The notes: generated by a model not told the origin, from the letters alone. DNA of 64,000 nt from Gammaproteobacteria bacterium (GCA_021773175.1 JAJFKO010000061.1:55023-119022); one strand, 5' to 3'; numbered from the stretch's first letter, positions 1 to 8,822 are shown. Numbers and translations: made by a program.

Positions 1-306
1 AAAATTATCGAGCAAAGTAACAATAAAAAAAGCTTCATTTGTATATACATAATTATCACCCTTATAGCCCAAAATTTTAAACATCGTCAACATAGCATAA
101 CGACAAGTTGCAAACAATATTCTTAAGATTATAGATAATGAAGATTAGCCTCGTGCTTTCTATATATGCATGAAAAACATATACTTTATTAAGTCATGGG
201 AATTGGCACACGCGACTGTCCGAAAATCCTAAAATTACTATTGTAATTCTCTGCGATAGTAAATTTAGAGCTCTTGTAGAAACAGCGAAATAAAAGAGAT
301 TTTACT
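1..306. other. AT-rich stretch with no gene seen
   Basis: No open frame of useful length and no RNA gene is recognisable here. The last 30 bases contain a purine-rich stretch (aaaagagat) that would serve as ribosome binding site for the broken gene starting at 307. The left edge may hold the end of something lying outside the window. Confidence 0.5.
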
Positions 307-769
307 ATGTAATTAAAGATTATAATTCCGATCATTTTTATTTTTACGACTATTCCAAGTTGGGGTCAAGTAGGAGAGCAAGCACAGCAATGCAACTTCA
401 ATAACATCGCAGGTTGGAACTGTGTGAAATGGAGTGCCGGTACAGTAAAAAAGCTGTGTTTACTGTAACAGTGGTTCTGGTACTGCAGTAAATCGACAGT
501 GTTGTCCACCGACACCATCAAATGCAAATCCCTCACATTGTAGGTGGCGAGTAACAGAGTCCAAACCATTTGGCTCGTCCGGTACTCATCATGTTGCTTA
601 CGATTTCAATTTACAAAGAACAACATGTGCTGCCGTCTGCTCTAATAGCCGAGCTCGAGATATTGCTAAAAAGGTACTAAACTGGAGTGACACAATACAT
701 GTTAAAGGCCCAAGCTGTAAAGCTGGCTATGTTTGTGGCGAAGGTGCCGGACATTATTGTCGTGATTAA
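307..769 (+). pseudogene. Broken gene for a small cysteine-rich secreted protein
   Basis: Not a recognised family. An ATG at 307 with an upstream AG-rich binding site is followed at once by TAA (310-312), then by an open frame encoding a signal-peptide-like hydrophobic stretch (LKIIIPIIFIFTTIPSWG) and a Cys-rich start of a mature domain. That frame stops at 466-468, but the plus-one frame from the A6 run at 447-452 continues the same style of protein to the TAA at 767-769 (KSCVYCNSGSG, then QCC, CAAVC, SCKAGYVC, YCRD). Two lesions are therefore visible: an AAA-to-TAA-like change at codon 2 and one extra base in the A6 run. About 14 cysteines across the joined frames suggest a disulfide-bonded exported protein. 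The reverse-strand frame across it is a shadow. A sequencing error could explain the A6 lesion but hardly the codon 2 stop. Confidence 0.6.
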
Positions 770-875
770 TAGAACTGATAATTCTAGGTCGATATAGAAA
801 CGAGCCTCAACTGATAGTTGTCGCTCGATTTGTGTTTAATCTATTATAAAAGATTTATTTTTTCAATGTCTAGTA

Positions 876-1931
876 TTAAGGTTGGCTCGCATGTTGATGT
901 GCTTGTCGCTGCAGCTTCCCAAGCCTGTCTATGATATTAAGACAGTATGCACGTAGCTCACCATCCACAGCAGGACTACCCTCATTAAACTTCGCTTGTA
1001 GTGATTCTTTATCAGCCTCTAGCTGTTGCAGTGTCACTTTAGATACCTCAACATCCCTCTCAGGTTCTGGTCCTCGCCTCTGTAAGTATGAAGCTCTCGG
1101 CTCTGGTGAGAATATCGAAACTTGTTTTTGTAAAGCTTCAGCGGTCGTTTTAATCCTCGTAATAAGATCGATAAATTCATTATTTGTTTGATTACCATAT
1201 GTCCTCACTGTACTGGTAAGCTTTGATAAAGTTGTTAATGCCATCTGTGCCATACTTATAGCACTTGCTAGCGTTGTATTCGATATTGTTACTTTTTCAA
1301 TACTGGCAAGTTCTGCTGCTTTAAGTTTTCTGGGTTGACTACCAAAACCTAAGGTTACATTCCTCACATCTGCAGCAGAAACAGTTGTAGATGCGCTTGC
1401 CTCTGTCTTTCTCGAATTAAGGCCACGGACTATTTCTGCAGGAAAAATAAATTCCTTGGCAATTGCTCGGATTAAAGATGGAATTATCGCAGCAATATCA
1501 TTTTCATCAGGTTTGCCAGTGAATGGGGGCAGCTCTGAACGATGTCCGCGCACGTATTTACTAAAAGCACTAACTCGCTCCGACTTATAAAACGTACCCA
1601 TTCCTTGCCCTGGATCCATAAAGATAAGGCAAAGTTGGGCTAGCGTTTTAAACGTTGAACTAATTACATTCGTCTGACGATCTCGCCGCCACTTACTATG
1701 CAGTCCTGGGTTTCTTTCCGGCTTGTGTTGTTGAAAAAACTCAAAACAACGCTCAATCTCTTCATCAGAAAGAGCAACATAACGTTGACTAGTTGGAAAT
1801 GCTTGTTGTGCAATTCTTAAAATAGTAGGTAAAATATCTGATGGATATAATACCTTGATAGTGATATCTCGAAGAATACTTTCTAGTCGAGACGGCTCAC
1901 CATGCAACCCAACTTCTCTGCCATAAGCCAT
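876..1931 (-). CDS. Hypothetical protein, paralogue of the 6743-7735 gene
   Basis: Unrecognised family, 351 residues, mostly predicted helical, with no signal peptide or membrane segment. Start at 1931 is supported by an AGAGGAT binding site. It is clearly paralogous to the 330-residue product of 6743-7735: both share a block FKTLAQLCLIF (about residues 92-102 here), a following ERV-AF motif, an IP(S)-IAK--IFPA stretch, a (V/M)TLGF motif near the middle, a V(S)K-TL--L segment and a C-terminal LRA(Y/W)C...QA-QHAS-P tail. The conserved positively charged C-terminus and absence of any enzyme signature would fit a secreted host-directed protein, but nothing in the sequence proves secretion. It stands alone with no operon partner. 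Confidence 0.75.
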   Translation of the reverse strand: MAYGREVGLHGEPSRLESILRDITIKVLYPSDILPTILRIAQQAFPTSQRYVALSDEEIERCFEFFQQHKPERNPGLHSKWRRDRQTNVISSTFKTLAQLCLIFMDPGQGMGTFYKSERVSAFSKYVRGHRSELPPFTGKPDENDIAAIIPSLIRAIAKEFIFPAEIVRGLNSRKTEASASTTVSAADVRNVTLGFGSQPRKLKAAELASIEKVTISNTTLASAISMAQMALTTLSKLTSTVRTYGNQTNNEFIDLITRIKTTAEALQKQVSIFSPEPRASYLQRRGPEPERDVEVSKVTLQQLEADKESLQAKFNEGSPAVDGELRAYCLNIIDRLGKLQRQAHQHASQP

Positions 1932-2724
1932 AGTTTATCCTCTACTTACCATATATAAAATTGCGCAAATATTAACACAAAATTCTTATTTTATCAACAG
2001 CTCACTTCTTAGCTCACAATTGAGATACAATCTAAAGGCTTGAAAGTATTAGCAAATTCAAGTAGGCAGGACCATTAAGTCGCGCCAACTATTATTACTC
2101 AGTATATAAAAAATTGAAAAAAATCTGCTAAAGTTAGCGGAGCACTTGATTTTCCTGCTAATTCCGCTGGCATCAAGACCGACGACAGCAATGTTTTTAA
2201 CTGTAGTTGAAAGTGGATTGATTAGCGCTTAAAAACATGATGATTTCCTACTTTATATGGAAACAACCAAGAAAAAATTTACGTTAGTACTGTTACACGC
2301 TAGTTTTTCGTGAGAACAATATAATTCGATAACATTAACTTAATTTTGATACCGGAGAATAATCCACCGCACGTCAAAAAACCTAAATTTTAACTGCCAA
2401 AATTAAAGAAAAACTTAATCAGCTTGCTGATGCCGCTCGTGTTTAACGCCAAACAATAACGCTTCATTTATAATGCTAATTATTTTAAGCGCAGATTAAA
2501 TTTTAAGGCGATAATACCATTAATCTTACGTAAATCTGTACTAAAAAATAATTTATTAGTACTCCACATCTTAAAGAGAAGTTGATGTCACGAGCTCACT
2601 TTTGCAAAACTTTTCTATTAAAAAAATGTGCATTTTTCTATAAATAATGATTTAATTAATGATAACTTTTATCCAATTATAGTTTTAAGCGGATATATGA
2701 AAACATAATTATTAAGGTGAATCT
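1932..2724. other. Gene-free spacer of about 790 bases
   Basis: Very AT-rich, with stops in all frames. Short broken coding-like stretches can be read around 2130-2230 on both strands, but none is long enough or similar enough to a family I know to be named. The last bases (aaggtgaatct) are the ribosome binding site of the next gene. Confidence 0.4.
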
Positions 2725-3417
2725 ATGCAAGGTTATGAAGAACAGTTACAAAATCAAATTAATGAGATTCTAGATCTGTTTAGAGATGCTGGTGCAACTG
2801 AACAGCAACTCCAAAAAGTTGAGAGCTTCTGTCGGAAATATGCAGAGAATCAACTTGCTGATCAATCAGGACGCTTCGCTACTTTAGCAGCAAAATGTGT
2901 ATCGCCAATGGTTTCATGTTTAGTTCATACCGATCTGCTTTCGCCTTTGTTAGAGGCAATCTCACCTATATTGGGGCCATTGAGTGAACCAATAACGTAT
3001 GGCTGCGCGGGTGTCGCAAGTTATTTTGTCACAGATGCATTGGTAAGAATGGCAAGCTATGCGTTTATCCGTCAACAAACTGGACCAGATATGCAAGCAG
3101 TAAAATCTCAATTACAGGCTATAACACAAGAACAAGGTTCTAACGATCGCGTCAATAAAGCACTGATTCGACTTAGAGAAGTTGTCGCTAAGCAAGAAAA
3201 GATTCTGCAAATTGAGGCAGGTAATAGAAATCACAGTGGATTAGCAGCTGCGAGCAATGCATTAGGTTTTATGGCTGAAAGAAGGCTGGGTCTTTCTACA
3301 GGGGCACTCATAGTTGCCGCGACAGAAGCACACTTTACCGAACTACCAGAAAGACCTGCTGAATCAGAGTTGACAGCTCACCGTGGTTTACGGCATCGTA
3401 GAACTGGGGCACAATAA
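2725..3417 (+). CDS. Hypothetical protein with central hydrophobic segment
   Basis: Unrecognised, 230 residues. AAGGTGA eight bases upstream supports the start. The N-terminal 55 residues are amphipathic and coiled-coil-like (EEQLQNQINEILDLF, then EQQLQKVESFCRKYAENQL). Residues about 65-115 are relatively hydrophobic and small-residue rich (SPLLEAISPILGPLSEPI, then YGCAGVASYFVTDALV), compatible with membrane association or a buried helical hairpin. A second coiled-coil-like stretch follows (about 120-165). The C-terminus is Arg/His rich. There is no signal peptide, no catalytic motif and no operon partner. Confidence 0.65.
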   Translation: MQGYEEQLQNQINEILDLFRDAGATEQQLQKVESFCRKYAENQLADQSGRFATLAAKCVSPMVSCLVHTDLLSPLLEAISPILGPLSEPITYGCAGVASYFVTDALVRMASYAFIRQQTGPDMQAVKSQLQAITQEQGSNDRVNKALIRLREVVAKQEKILQIEAGNRNHSGLAAASNALGFMAERRLGLSTGALIVAATEAHFTELPERPAESELTAHRGLRHRRTGAQ

Positions 3418-3730
3418 ACACTCATAAATTTATCATATATTTTATGACTGGGTTTCAGTACTAGCGTTAAAAAGAGTTGCGACGCATGTTATTGACAGCA
3501 TTCAATCTTTTTTTCAGAAAAACGAATAATACAAAAGAGTATTTTTAGCTCATTACTGATCACTCTCAAAACTTTAAATATGACAATGACTCTTTGAATA
3601 GTTAACTTCAAATACTTAAAACGTAAATTAAAACTAGTGATATAGTTTTGCCATAAAAAGCTTGACCTCCGCTATCGAATATTATAATTATTGAAACTCG
3701 ATTTTTAGATGCCGTATAAGGATATACACA
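3418..3730. other. Intergenic region with a candidate promoter
   Basis: 313 bases with no gene. The right part holds the promoter-like sequence listed separately; the start of the transporter gene at 3731 follows 42 bases after it. Nothing else is recognised. Confidence 0.4.
3662..3688 (+). promoter_or_regulatory. Candidate sigma-70 promoter for the AEC transporter
   Basis: TTGACC at 3662-3667 and TATAAT at 3683-3688 with a 15-base spacer, slightly short for sigma-70, placed about 42 bases before the start codon at 3731. Visual match only. Confidence 0.35.
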
Positions 3731-4702
3731 ATGGATTTTCTAAGTATATTAGTTAACGCAGTTCTCCCCATAGTTGCTATTATGTTAGTCGGTTTCCTCG
3801 CAGAAAAATATGCCATGATTGGTGAGAATGGATCGTCTGCAATTAATAACTTTGTCCTCTACTTCGCTTTTCCTGTGCTTATCTTTAGTTCTACAGCCGA
3901 AGCTAATATTCATCAAATCTTGCGTTGGCACTTCATTTTAGGATTTGTAGTCGCTATGCTAGCGAGTTATGGACTTGCTGCTTTGATAGCACAATTATTT
4001 TTGAAGAAAAATATCGTGCTAACCAGTTTTCGAGCTTTATCATCGAGCTTTCCCAATGCCGGCTTTATGGGCATTCCGATTTTGTTAGTGATATTTGGCA
4101 GTAAAGGTATTTTACCTGCTGTTATTGCCAGTATTTTGTCAATGCTTGTGGTTGCAGTAGCAATTTACTTTATTGAATCCGGTCTTCATCAAGATCAGAA
4201 ACTACTGGCTCGTATCAAAACAGTCTGCATTCAATTAGGAAAAAACCCATTACTCATATCAACTGTACTAGGTATAGCTTACTCTGCAACAGGATTACCA
4301 CTGCCAAAACCTATCGCCAGTTTTTGTCATATATTAGGTGTTGCTGCTGGCCCTGCCGCACTTTTTTCTGTCGGACAAGCGCTCTATGGAACAAAAGTGA
4401 AAGTCGTTGTGCCTGGCATGATTATGATTACGTCCATCAAGTTAGTCATACAGCCAATATTTACATTGCTATTGCTTTACTGGTTTAACGTCTCGCCGCT
4501 GTGGGCAGCATCAGGATTTATCTTAGCCGCGTTACCAACAGGTTCGGTAGTCTATATATTGGCGGCAAAGTATGCTTACTATCAAGAACACAGTGCTAAA
4601 GTCATCTTATATACCACGCTCATTTCATTAGTAACCTTAACTATTGGATTTTATGTTATAGCGCAAGTATGGCCTGGCTTGATGCAACTTAGTCATATTT
4701 AG
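3731..4702 (+). CDS. AEC family (auxin efflux carrier type) transporter
   Basis: A 323-residue integral membrane protein of the AEC family, whose bacterial members export or import small carboxylates and amino-acid-like anions; the substrate here cannot be read from sequence. About ten hydrophobic helices are visible. Typical features are the N-terminal LPIVAIMLVGFLAEK helix, FVLYFAFPVLIFSS in helix 2, and the family motif PNAGFMGIPILL near residue 110 in the first repeat, with a matching broken helix in the second half (LAALPTGSVVYILAAKY). Length is normal for the family. Transcribed alone, probably from the promoter at 3662-3688. Confidence 0.88.
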   Translation: MDFLSILVNAVLPIVAIMLVGFLAEKYAMIGENGSSAINNFVLYFAFPVLIFSSTAEANIHQILRWHFILGFVVAMLASYGLAALIAQLFLKKNIVLTSFRALSSSFPNAGFMGIPILLVIFGSKGILPAVIASILSMLVVAVAIYFIESGLHQDQKLLARIKTVCIQLGKNPLLISTVLGIAYSATGLPLPKPIASFCHILGVAAGPAALFSVGQALYGTKVKVVVPGMIMITSIKLVIQPIFTLLLLYWFNVSPLWAASGFILAALPTGSVVYILAAKYAYYQEHSAKVILYTTLISLVTLTIGFYVIAQVWPGLMQLSHI

Positions 4703-4814
4703 TTAAGTTGGTAGGCCGTATTAAAAACTTAATATAAAAGTAGCCTGAAGAAATTCATATGACATTATTGTTTTTGGCTGCAACCTGAGTCTGCAAGATG
4801 GACCCTTAAGGTAA

Positions 4815-4854
4815 TGACGCGCCCTTCGATCCCCCAATTCCCGACCGCCTGGTT
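4815..4854 (-). repeat. Degenerate tRNA-Arg 3'-end fragment (copy 1, att-like)
   Basis: 40 bases aligning without gaps to the 3' part of the intact tRNA-Arg at 8823-8862 and more closely to the copy at 7890-7929 (I count 35 of 40 matches with that copy). The two fragments share CGCGCCCTTCGATCC, which differs from the intact tRNA in the T-arm, so they look like partners of one another. Same orientation as the tRNA. It is not a functional tRNA because the 5' half is absent. Confidence 0.6.
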
Positions 4855-5104
4855 TTCAGCCAATCCTGCTAGTTATATGAACATAGTAAAATCAATGCTT
4901 TGCGATGAAATTGTTCTATTTATGACAGCTGTAAACAGTGTGACACAGCCGTAGTTACGCCAGAACACTGCCACAGCTAAATTTCGTCTTGATATGAATC
5001 AAAGAGTACTGTCGTGGCCACTTTCAGATGCCAATTGCCACCTGATTACCATCTCAAAACCTACAGATTAAATAGATAGCTTCACGCATGGATTTTTTCT
5101 GCGC
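4855..5104. other. Gene-free DNA with possible mobile-element debris
   Basis: No intact gene. Around 4970-5050, CCACTTTCAGATGCCAATTG followed by a CCACCTGATT block resembles the terminal repeats seen beside IS21-type elements, and reverse-strand reading gives short broken coding-like stretches. This is too degraded to assign firmly. Confidence 0.2.
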
Positions 5105-5129
5105 GAAACTAGAAAATAATTCTAGTTTC
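5105..5129 (+). promoter_or_regulatory. Perfect inverted repeat, probable AbiEi operator
   Basis: Two 10-base arms, GAAACTAGAA and TTCTAGTTTC, are perfect reverse complements separated by AATAA. The site ends 15 bases before the abiEi start. AbiEi antitoxins are known to bind inverted repeats in their own promoter and repress the operon; the position fits. TATATT at 5133-5138 could be a -10 element, which would leave an almost leaderless transcript, and indeed no Shine-Dalgarno sequence precedes the ATG. Confidence 0.6.
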
Positions 5130-5144
5130 ATGTATATTTAAAAT

Positions 5145-5780
5145 ATGAAAAAAACATTCAAAGACTGGTTGTTGTCTTGGAAAAAATCTTACGTACGCGA
5201 TGCAGATTTGCAGGTATTTTTTCAAGATCAACACCAAAAACGTTACGACGCGGTTAAGTATGCTATTCGCAATGGTTTTTTAAAACCCATTCGCCGGGGA
5301 CTCTACCTCATCAAATTTCCTCATCAAGCGCCAGAATATGAGCCCTTTGAACTTGCGCAAGTCATCTATGGTCCTTCTTATATTAGTCTTGAATCTGCAT
5401 TATCGTATCATGGCTGGATCCCAGAAGCAGTTTATAGCAACACATCTGCCACTGCCCGACGAACAAAAAAGTTTAAAACAGCGATTGGTCTATATAGTTA
5501 TCACCACACGCCCGAGAGAATGTTTTATCAACATGTCGAACGTATTGAGTCAGCGAAAAATATTTTCCTGATGGCCTCCCCATGGAAAGCATTAGCTGAC
5601 TACATTTATGTCCACAAAAAAGATTGGGACTCACTTCAGAACATGTATCATGATATACGAATAGAAGAAGAAGATATCCAAGCGAGTAACTTGACATGTT
5701 TGAAGTCATTAAGCGAAGACTACCAATCTAAACGGGTACAAGCTGTTTTAAAACGATTATTAAAGGACATTTCAGGATGA
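5145..5780 (+). CDS. abiEi: AbiEi-type antitoxin / transcriptional regulator
   Basis: 211 residues. Antitoxin of the AbiE type IV toxin-antitoxin system, in which the antitoxin does not bind the toxin but represses the operon. The N-terminal region (about 15-60) is a winged-helix domain (YDAVKYAIRNGFLKPIRRGLY), followed by the family hallmark SYISLESALSYHGWIPE (about 79-95), and a basic C-terminal domain. It overlaps the toxin gene by four bases (ATGA), typical of translational coupling. The perfect palindrome at 5105-5129 immediately upstream is a likely self-binding operator. The start lacks a Shine-Dalgarno sequence, but the reading frame and family N-terminus agree with it. Confidence 0.88.
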   Translation: MKKTFKDWLLSWKKSYVRDADLQVFFQDQHQKRYDAVKYAIRNGFLKPIRRGLYLIKFPHQAPEYEPFELAQVIYGPSYISLESALSYHGWIPEAVYSNTSATARRTKKFKTAIGLYSYHHTPERMFYQHVERIESAKNIFLMASPWKALADYIYVHKKDWDSLQNMYHDIRIEEEDIQASNLTCLKSLSEDYQSKRVQAVLKRLLKDISG

Positions 5781-6637
5781 GCATTAAAATCATTGAAGAC
5801 AGAATTGCTTATTACCGTCCAGCGAATAAGCGAGATGAGATAAATGCATTAAAGGAAATTGTACAGGAAATTGCATTATCCGCACTTAGTCGAAGTGGTT
5901 TTTTTAAGGTGGGTGCATTTCATGGCGGCACTTGCTTACGTATTGCGTATGATCTACCACGCTTTTCTGAAGATTTGGATTTTATTTTATATAAAAACAA
6001 CTTGGACTTTGTATGGCAACCATACATCAAAGAAATTGAAACCGAATTTAAGCTATATGACCTATCACTAAAAATTATCGACCGCTCGAAGGCAAATCAA
6101 TCCGTTAAAAAAGCTTTCCTAAAAGAGCACTCATTTGGAAAAATTTTAAATTTACAATATGAAAGGAATGCATCAGACAAACAAGTTATCACCATCAAAT
6201 TAGAAATTGATACTGCACCACCATTAGGCTCAGTATTTGAAAACAAAATTGTAGAATTTCCATCACCATTCTCAATGACAATTCAAAATATAGAAAGTTT
6301 GTTTGCTGGAAAAATTCACGCGCTTTTATGCCGCACCTATGTAAAAGGTCGTGATTGGTATGACTTCATTTGGTATGTGACACGGAAGGCGAACATTAAC
6401 TATAATTTGCTGTGTGCCGCATTGATTCAACAGGGTCCTTGGCAAGGAAAAAATTTAACTATCAACAAAGATTGGCTCATTAAACATTTAGAAAAAAAGA
6501 TCAAAACTATTGATTGGGAAACAGCAAAAAATGATGTTATTAACTTCATTAAGCCAAGAGAAATGCATAGTATTGAATTATGGAATAATGAATTTTTTGA
6601 GCATTTCACTAAACGTTTAGCTGATTATTTGGCCTAA
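5777..6637 (+). CDS. abiEii: AbiEii-type nucleotidyltransferase toxin
   Basis: 286 residues, DUF1814/AbiEii nucleotidyltransferase. Motifs visible: HGGTCLR (49-55) with the nucleotide-binding GG, SEDLDF (64-69) with the two metal-binding aspartates D66 and D68, a third acidic strand KLEID (141-145), and GKIHALL / KGRDWYDF (178-184 and 190-197) forming motif IV. All catalytic positions look intact, so the toxin should be active. Related MenT toxins add nucleotides to tRNA acceptor ends; whether this one does is unknown. AbiE systems give abortive phage defence and plasmid stabilisation. The operon lies between two tRNA-Arg fragments, consistent with arrival on a mobile element. Confidence 0.9.
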   Translation: MSIKIIEDRIAYYRPANKRDEINALKEIVQEIALSALSRSGFFKVGAFHGGTCLRIAYDLPRFSEDLDFILYKNNLDFVWQPYIKEIETEFKLYDLSLKIIDRSKANQSVKKAFLKEHSFGKILNLQYERNASDKQVITIKLEIDTAPPLGSVFENKIVEFPSPFSMTIQNIESLFAGKIHALLCRTYVKGRDWYDFIWYVTRKANINYNLLCAALIQQGPWQGKNLTINKDWLIKHLEKKIKTIDWETAKNDVINFIKPREMHSIELWNNEFFEHFTKRLADYLA

Positions 6638-6691
6638 TTTAAATGAGGGCTTCAATTATCGAAAGAATGCTTGGCAGTACCTATTACTAAA

Positions 6692-6736
6692 CCTCATGAG
6701 TTTTTATTAGAGAATTAGCTCTAATCAATTATGAGG
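6692..6736. terminator. Nested hairpin between convergent genes
   Basis: Inner stem ATTAGAG (6706-6712) / CTCTAAT (6719-6725) and outer stem CCTCAT (6692-6697) / ATGAGG (6731-6736). It lies between the end of abiEii and the end of the convergent 6743-7735 gene, so it could terminate both. A T-run lies inside rather than after the stem, so efficiency is uncertain. Confidence 0.35.
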
Positions 6737-6742
6737 TCATGC

Positions 6743-7735
6743 TCATGAAGGTTTGCTTGCGTGTTTGTTTGCTTGTTTTGCCTGTTGCTCTAACTCACCG
6801 ATAGAGCGATGAAGACTACCACACCAAGCTCTTAGCGTACCAGTAGCATCATCATCTTTTAAACTATCTCTTATAAGTGAGCCTATCGCATCTCTTTTTG
6901 ACGTTAAGCTCTCTAATGTGTCTTTAGATACATCAACTTCGTCGGGCCCATTCATTTTTTCACGGGCACTTATATCGGGCCGAGCTCTATATTTTGAATA
7001 GGCAGAACTCTTTTTAAATGTTGTTAAATATGTTTCAGCTTGTTTTTGTATTTTTTCAGCATCTGCTTTTACAGCATCAAGAATGGCTTTCAGATCACAA
7101 TATATCGTATCTCTGCTTGTTAAACCAGCTTCAGTAAGCGCTGTTAGCGCCTGATTTGCAGCAGACACAACACTATTAATCTTTTCCTTTGACACTTTTA
7201 CTATTTCAGTACTGGAAGCTTCTGCTGCTGCACCAGACTTCTCTTTTTTTGTAAAACCTAGCGTCATTTTACTTGCACTAGCCGCTGCAGCGCTTATTGT
7301 CGGCCTTGTTGCTAATTTTATGCTTGCAGGAAAAATATGTGCTTTAGCAATAACATTGATAGTTGAGGGAATCATTACTCCAATCTCGTCACCTCTTCGA
7401 AACGCCTCAGGGTACTTTGTACGGTTCTGGCGAACAAAAGTATTAAACGCTTGAACTCGTTCGTAATTGCAAAAAATAAGACAGAGCTGCGCCAGAGTTT
7501 TAAACATTTCACTATTTGATAACCATGCTCCCTTGTTGCGCCCTGGTTTTTTTTCCTTAAAAAAAGCATAACAACTCTCAATTTCAGCCTCTGAAAGAGG
7601 AAGTGGACGTTGACTATCAGAAAACGCGCTATGCACGATCTCCATAATCATAGGAAGATCTTTTTCTGGAGATTCTAATCTATTCAAGCTCTCCTCTAAT
7701 CGTGACTTAAGTTGCGAACTCGAACCATAACTCAT
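6743..7735 (-). CDS. Hypothetical protein, paralogue of the 876-1931 gene
   Basis: Unrecognised, 330 residues, cytosolic by appearance. Start 7735 is backed by a GGAG binding site. Shares with the 876-1931 product the block FKTLAQLCLIF (about 80-90), ERVQAFNTFVRQNR, IPSTINVIAKAHIFPASI, KMTLGF and the C-terminal LRAWC...QAKQANKHASKPS tail. The middle third is Ala/Ser-rich and variable between the two. It converges on abiEii and lies between the two tRNA-Arg fragments (4815 and 7890), so this copy may have travelled with the AbiE operon, while the other lies outside. Confidence 0.75.
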   Translation of the reverse strand: MSYGSSSQLKSRLEESLNRLESPEKDLPMIMEIVHSAFSDSQRPLPLSEAEIESCYAFFKEKKPGRNKGAWLSNSEMFKTLAQLCLIFCNYERVQAFNTFVRQNRTKYPEAFRRGDEIGVMIPSTINVIAKAHIFPASIKLATRPTISAAAASASKMTLGFTKKEKSGAAAEASSTEIVKVSKEKINSVVSAANQALTALTEAGLTSRDTIYCDLKAILDAVKADAEKIQKQAETYLTTFKKSSAYSKYRARPDISAREKMNGPDEVDVSKDTLESLTSKRDAIGSLIRDSLKDDDATGTLRAWCGSLHRSIGELEQQAKQANKHASKPS

Positions 7736-7889
7736 AAAAACTCTCCATTAAAAAACTGTGCAAATTTTAACACAAAAGGTTTTTTTCCTCAAGAGCTGAT
7801 ACGCAAGTGCATAGTTAAGAGATAACTAACAAGATGAAAATATTGATAAAGACTGACATTGAATGGGTAGTCCCACACTTTTACTTAAA

Positions 7890-7929
7890 TGGCGCGCCCT
7901 TCGATCCTCGAACTCCCGACCACCTGGTT
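7890..7929 (-). repeat. Degenerate tRNA-Arg 3'-end fragment (copy 2, att-like)
   Basis: 40 bases in the same orientation as the intact tRNA-Arg at 8823-8862, about 34 of 40 matching it, including TCGAACTCCCGACCACCTGG. The difference from the intact gene is concentrated in eight bases of the T-stem (TTCGATCC against GGAGAGAT), and that block is shared with copy 1. Reads as one end of an integrated element or a displaced tRNA 3' end. Confidence 0.65.
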
Positions 7930-8334
7930 TGCAGTTAGCATCTTACATCATAATTTATTGATAAATAACTTAATATTGTTGGGCGCTCGTTACATTTAGC
8001 CTAATAAAGCACAACTAGTCACGACTCATTCACGCAAATCTCACGAGTGTGACCTACCCCTGAGTTAGCACCAAAAGTTAGATCCCTGTCAAATAATTAG
8101 CATTAGGTAGTAACTTCTTAGGCCCACCCTAAATGATTCAACAAACTACAATTAAACAAAAAGCAGACAAAACCCTAAATTTTTTCCTATAATGCAAGGT
8201 TCTAGTTGTGACGCCAGAAAATTTGGCTAATTGATTAACTGTATATGACATAAATATCTCCAAAGTAATTCGACTTGCCTACCTTAAATATGACGTCGGG
8301 TTAGAGTCAAGCACACTTTGACTAGATATTTACC
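7930..8334. other. Gene-free DNA with possible IS end remnant
   Basis: About 400 bases without an open frame of note. TGACCTACCCCTGAGTTAG at about 8050 followed by CAAAAGTTAGATC resembles terminal sequences of IS3-type insertion sequences, but no transposase frame remains. Together with the tRNA fragment this suggests decayed mobile DNA. Confidence 0.25.
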
Positions 8335-8778
8335 TTATATACTGCCTTGACTAATTGTTCCTGCCGGAGGAAATTTAGGACAATTGCTAAAACTAGCTAA
8401 AGCATAATAATTCACGCCGCCATAAGGGGACAAAATAACATAACCATGTTCTAGCATCATCGGTTTCAAAAAGAGAGCGGCTAGCTGCCCCCCTCCCTGT
8501 AACATCAGATATTTCTCACCTCGAAGCGTATTCACATAGGCCTGTGCAGTTTGGTTAAATGCAATCGTAGAATAGACTGGGAATGAATTAAGCTTATCGA
8601 TCATACTCTCAAATGTACTTGCGTGGTTTGGATCAGAATGACAAGTCCAACCACCTTGCTCGGCGGTGTGCTCACAAATACAAGACGTATGATTTGTAAG
8701 CTCAAGAGTCGTTGGCGGCTTAGCAAAGCAAATACCAACAACACATAGCAGACCTAATATAACTAATAACTTTTTCAC
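8335..8778 (-). CDS. Small exported hypothetical protein
   Basis: 147 residues from a GTG start at 8778 preceded by GGAG at good spacing. The N-terminus MKKLLVILGLLCVVGICFA is a typical Sec signal peptide, with cleavage likely after CFA. The mature part holds several cysteines (SCICEH, TCHSD, NCPKF) and no known motif. It sits between the second tRNA-Arg fragment and the intact tRNA-Arg, so it may be accessory DNA acquired at that site. Confidence 0.65.
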   Translation of the reverse strand: MKKLLVILGLLCVVGICFAKPPTTLELTNHTSCICEHTAEQGGWTCHSDPNHASTFESMIDKLNSFPVYSTIAFNQTAQAYVNTLRGEKYLMLQGGGQLAALFLKPMMLEHGYVILSPYGGVNYYALASFSNCPKFPPAGTISQGSI

Positions 8779-8822
8779 CTAAAATCTCCAAACTGATAGC
8801 GCTTAAGTTAACGTTGGAATTC

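Noticed and set aside
447..453. A6G run as a programmed -1 frameshift site
   Set aside because: The downstream frame needed is +1, not -1, and the gene also has a stop at codon 2, so decay is simpler.
366..569. Open frame of 67 codons on the minus strand
   Set aside because: It is antisense to the broken Cys-rich gene, whose plus-strand frame has much better coding character.
2130..2460. Short broken coding-like stretches, possible transposase debris
   Set aside because: Readable in pieces on both strands, but no recognisable family motif; not enough to call.
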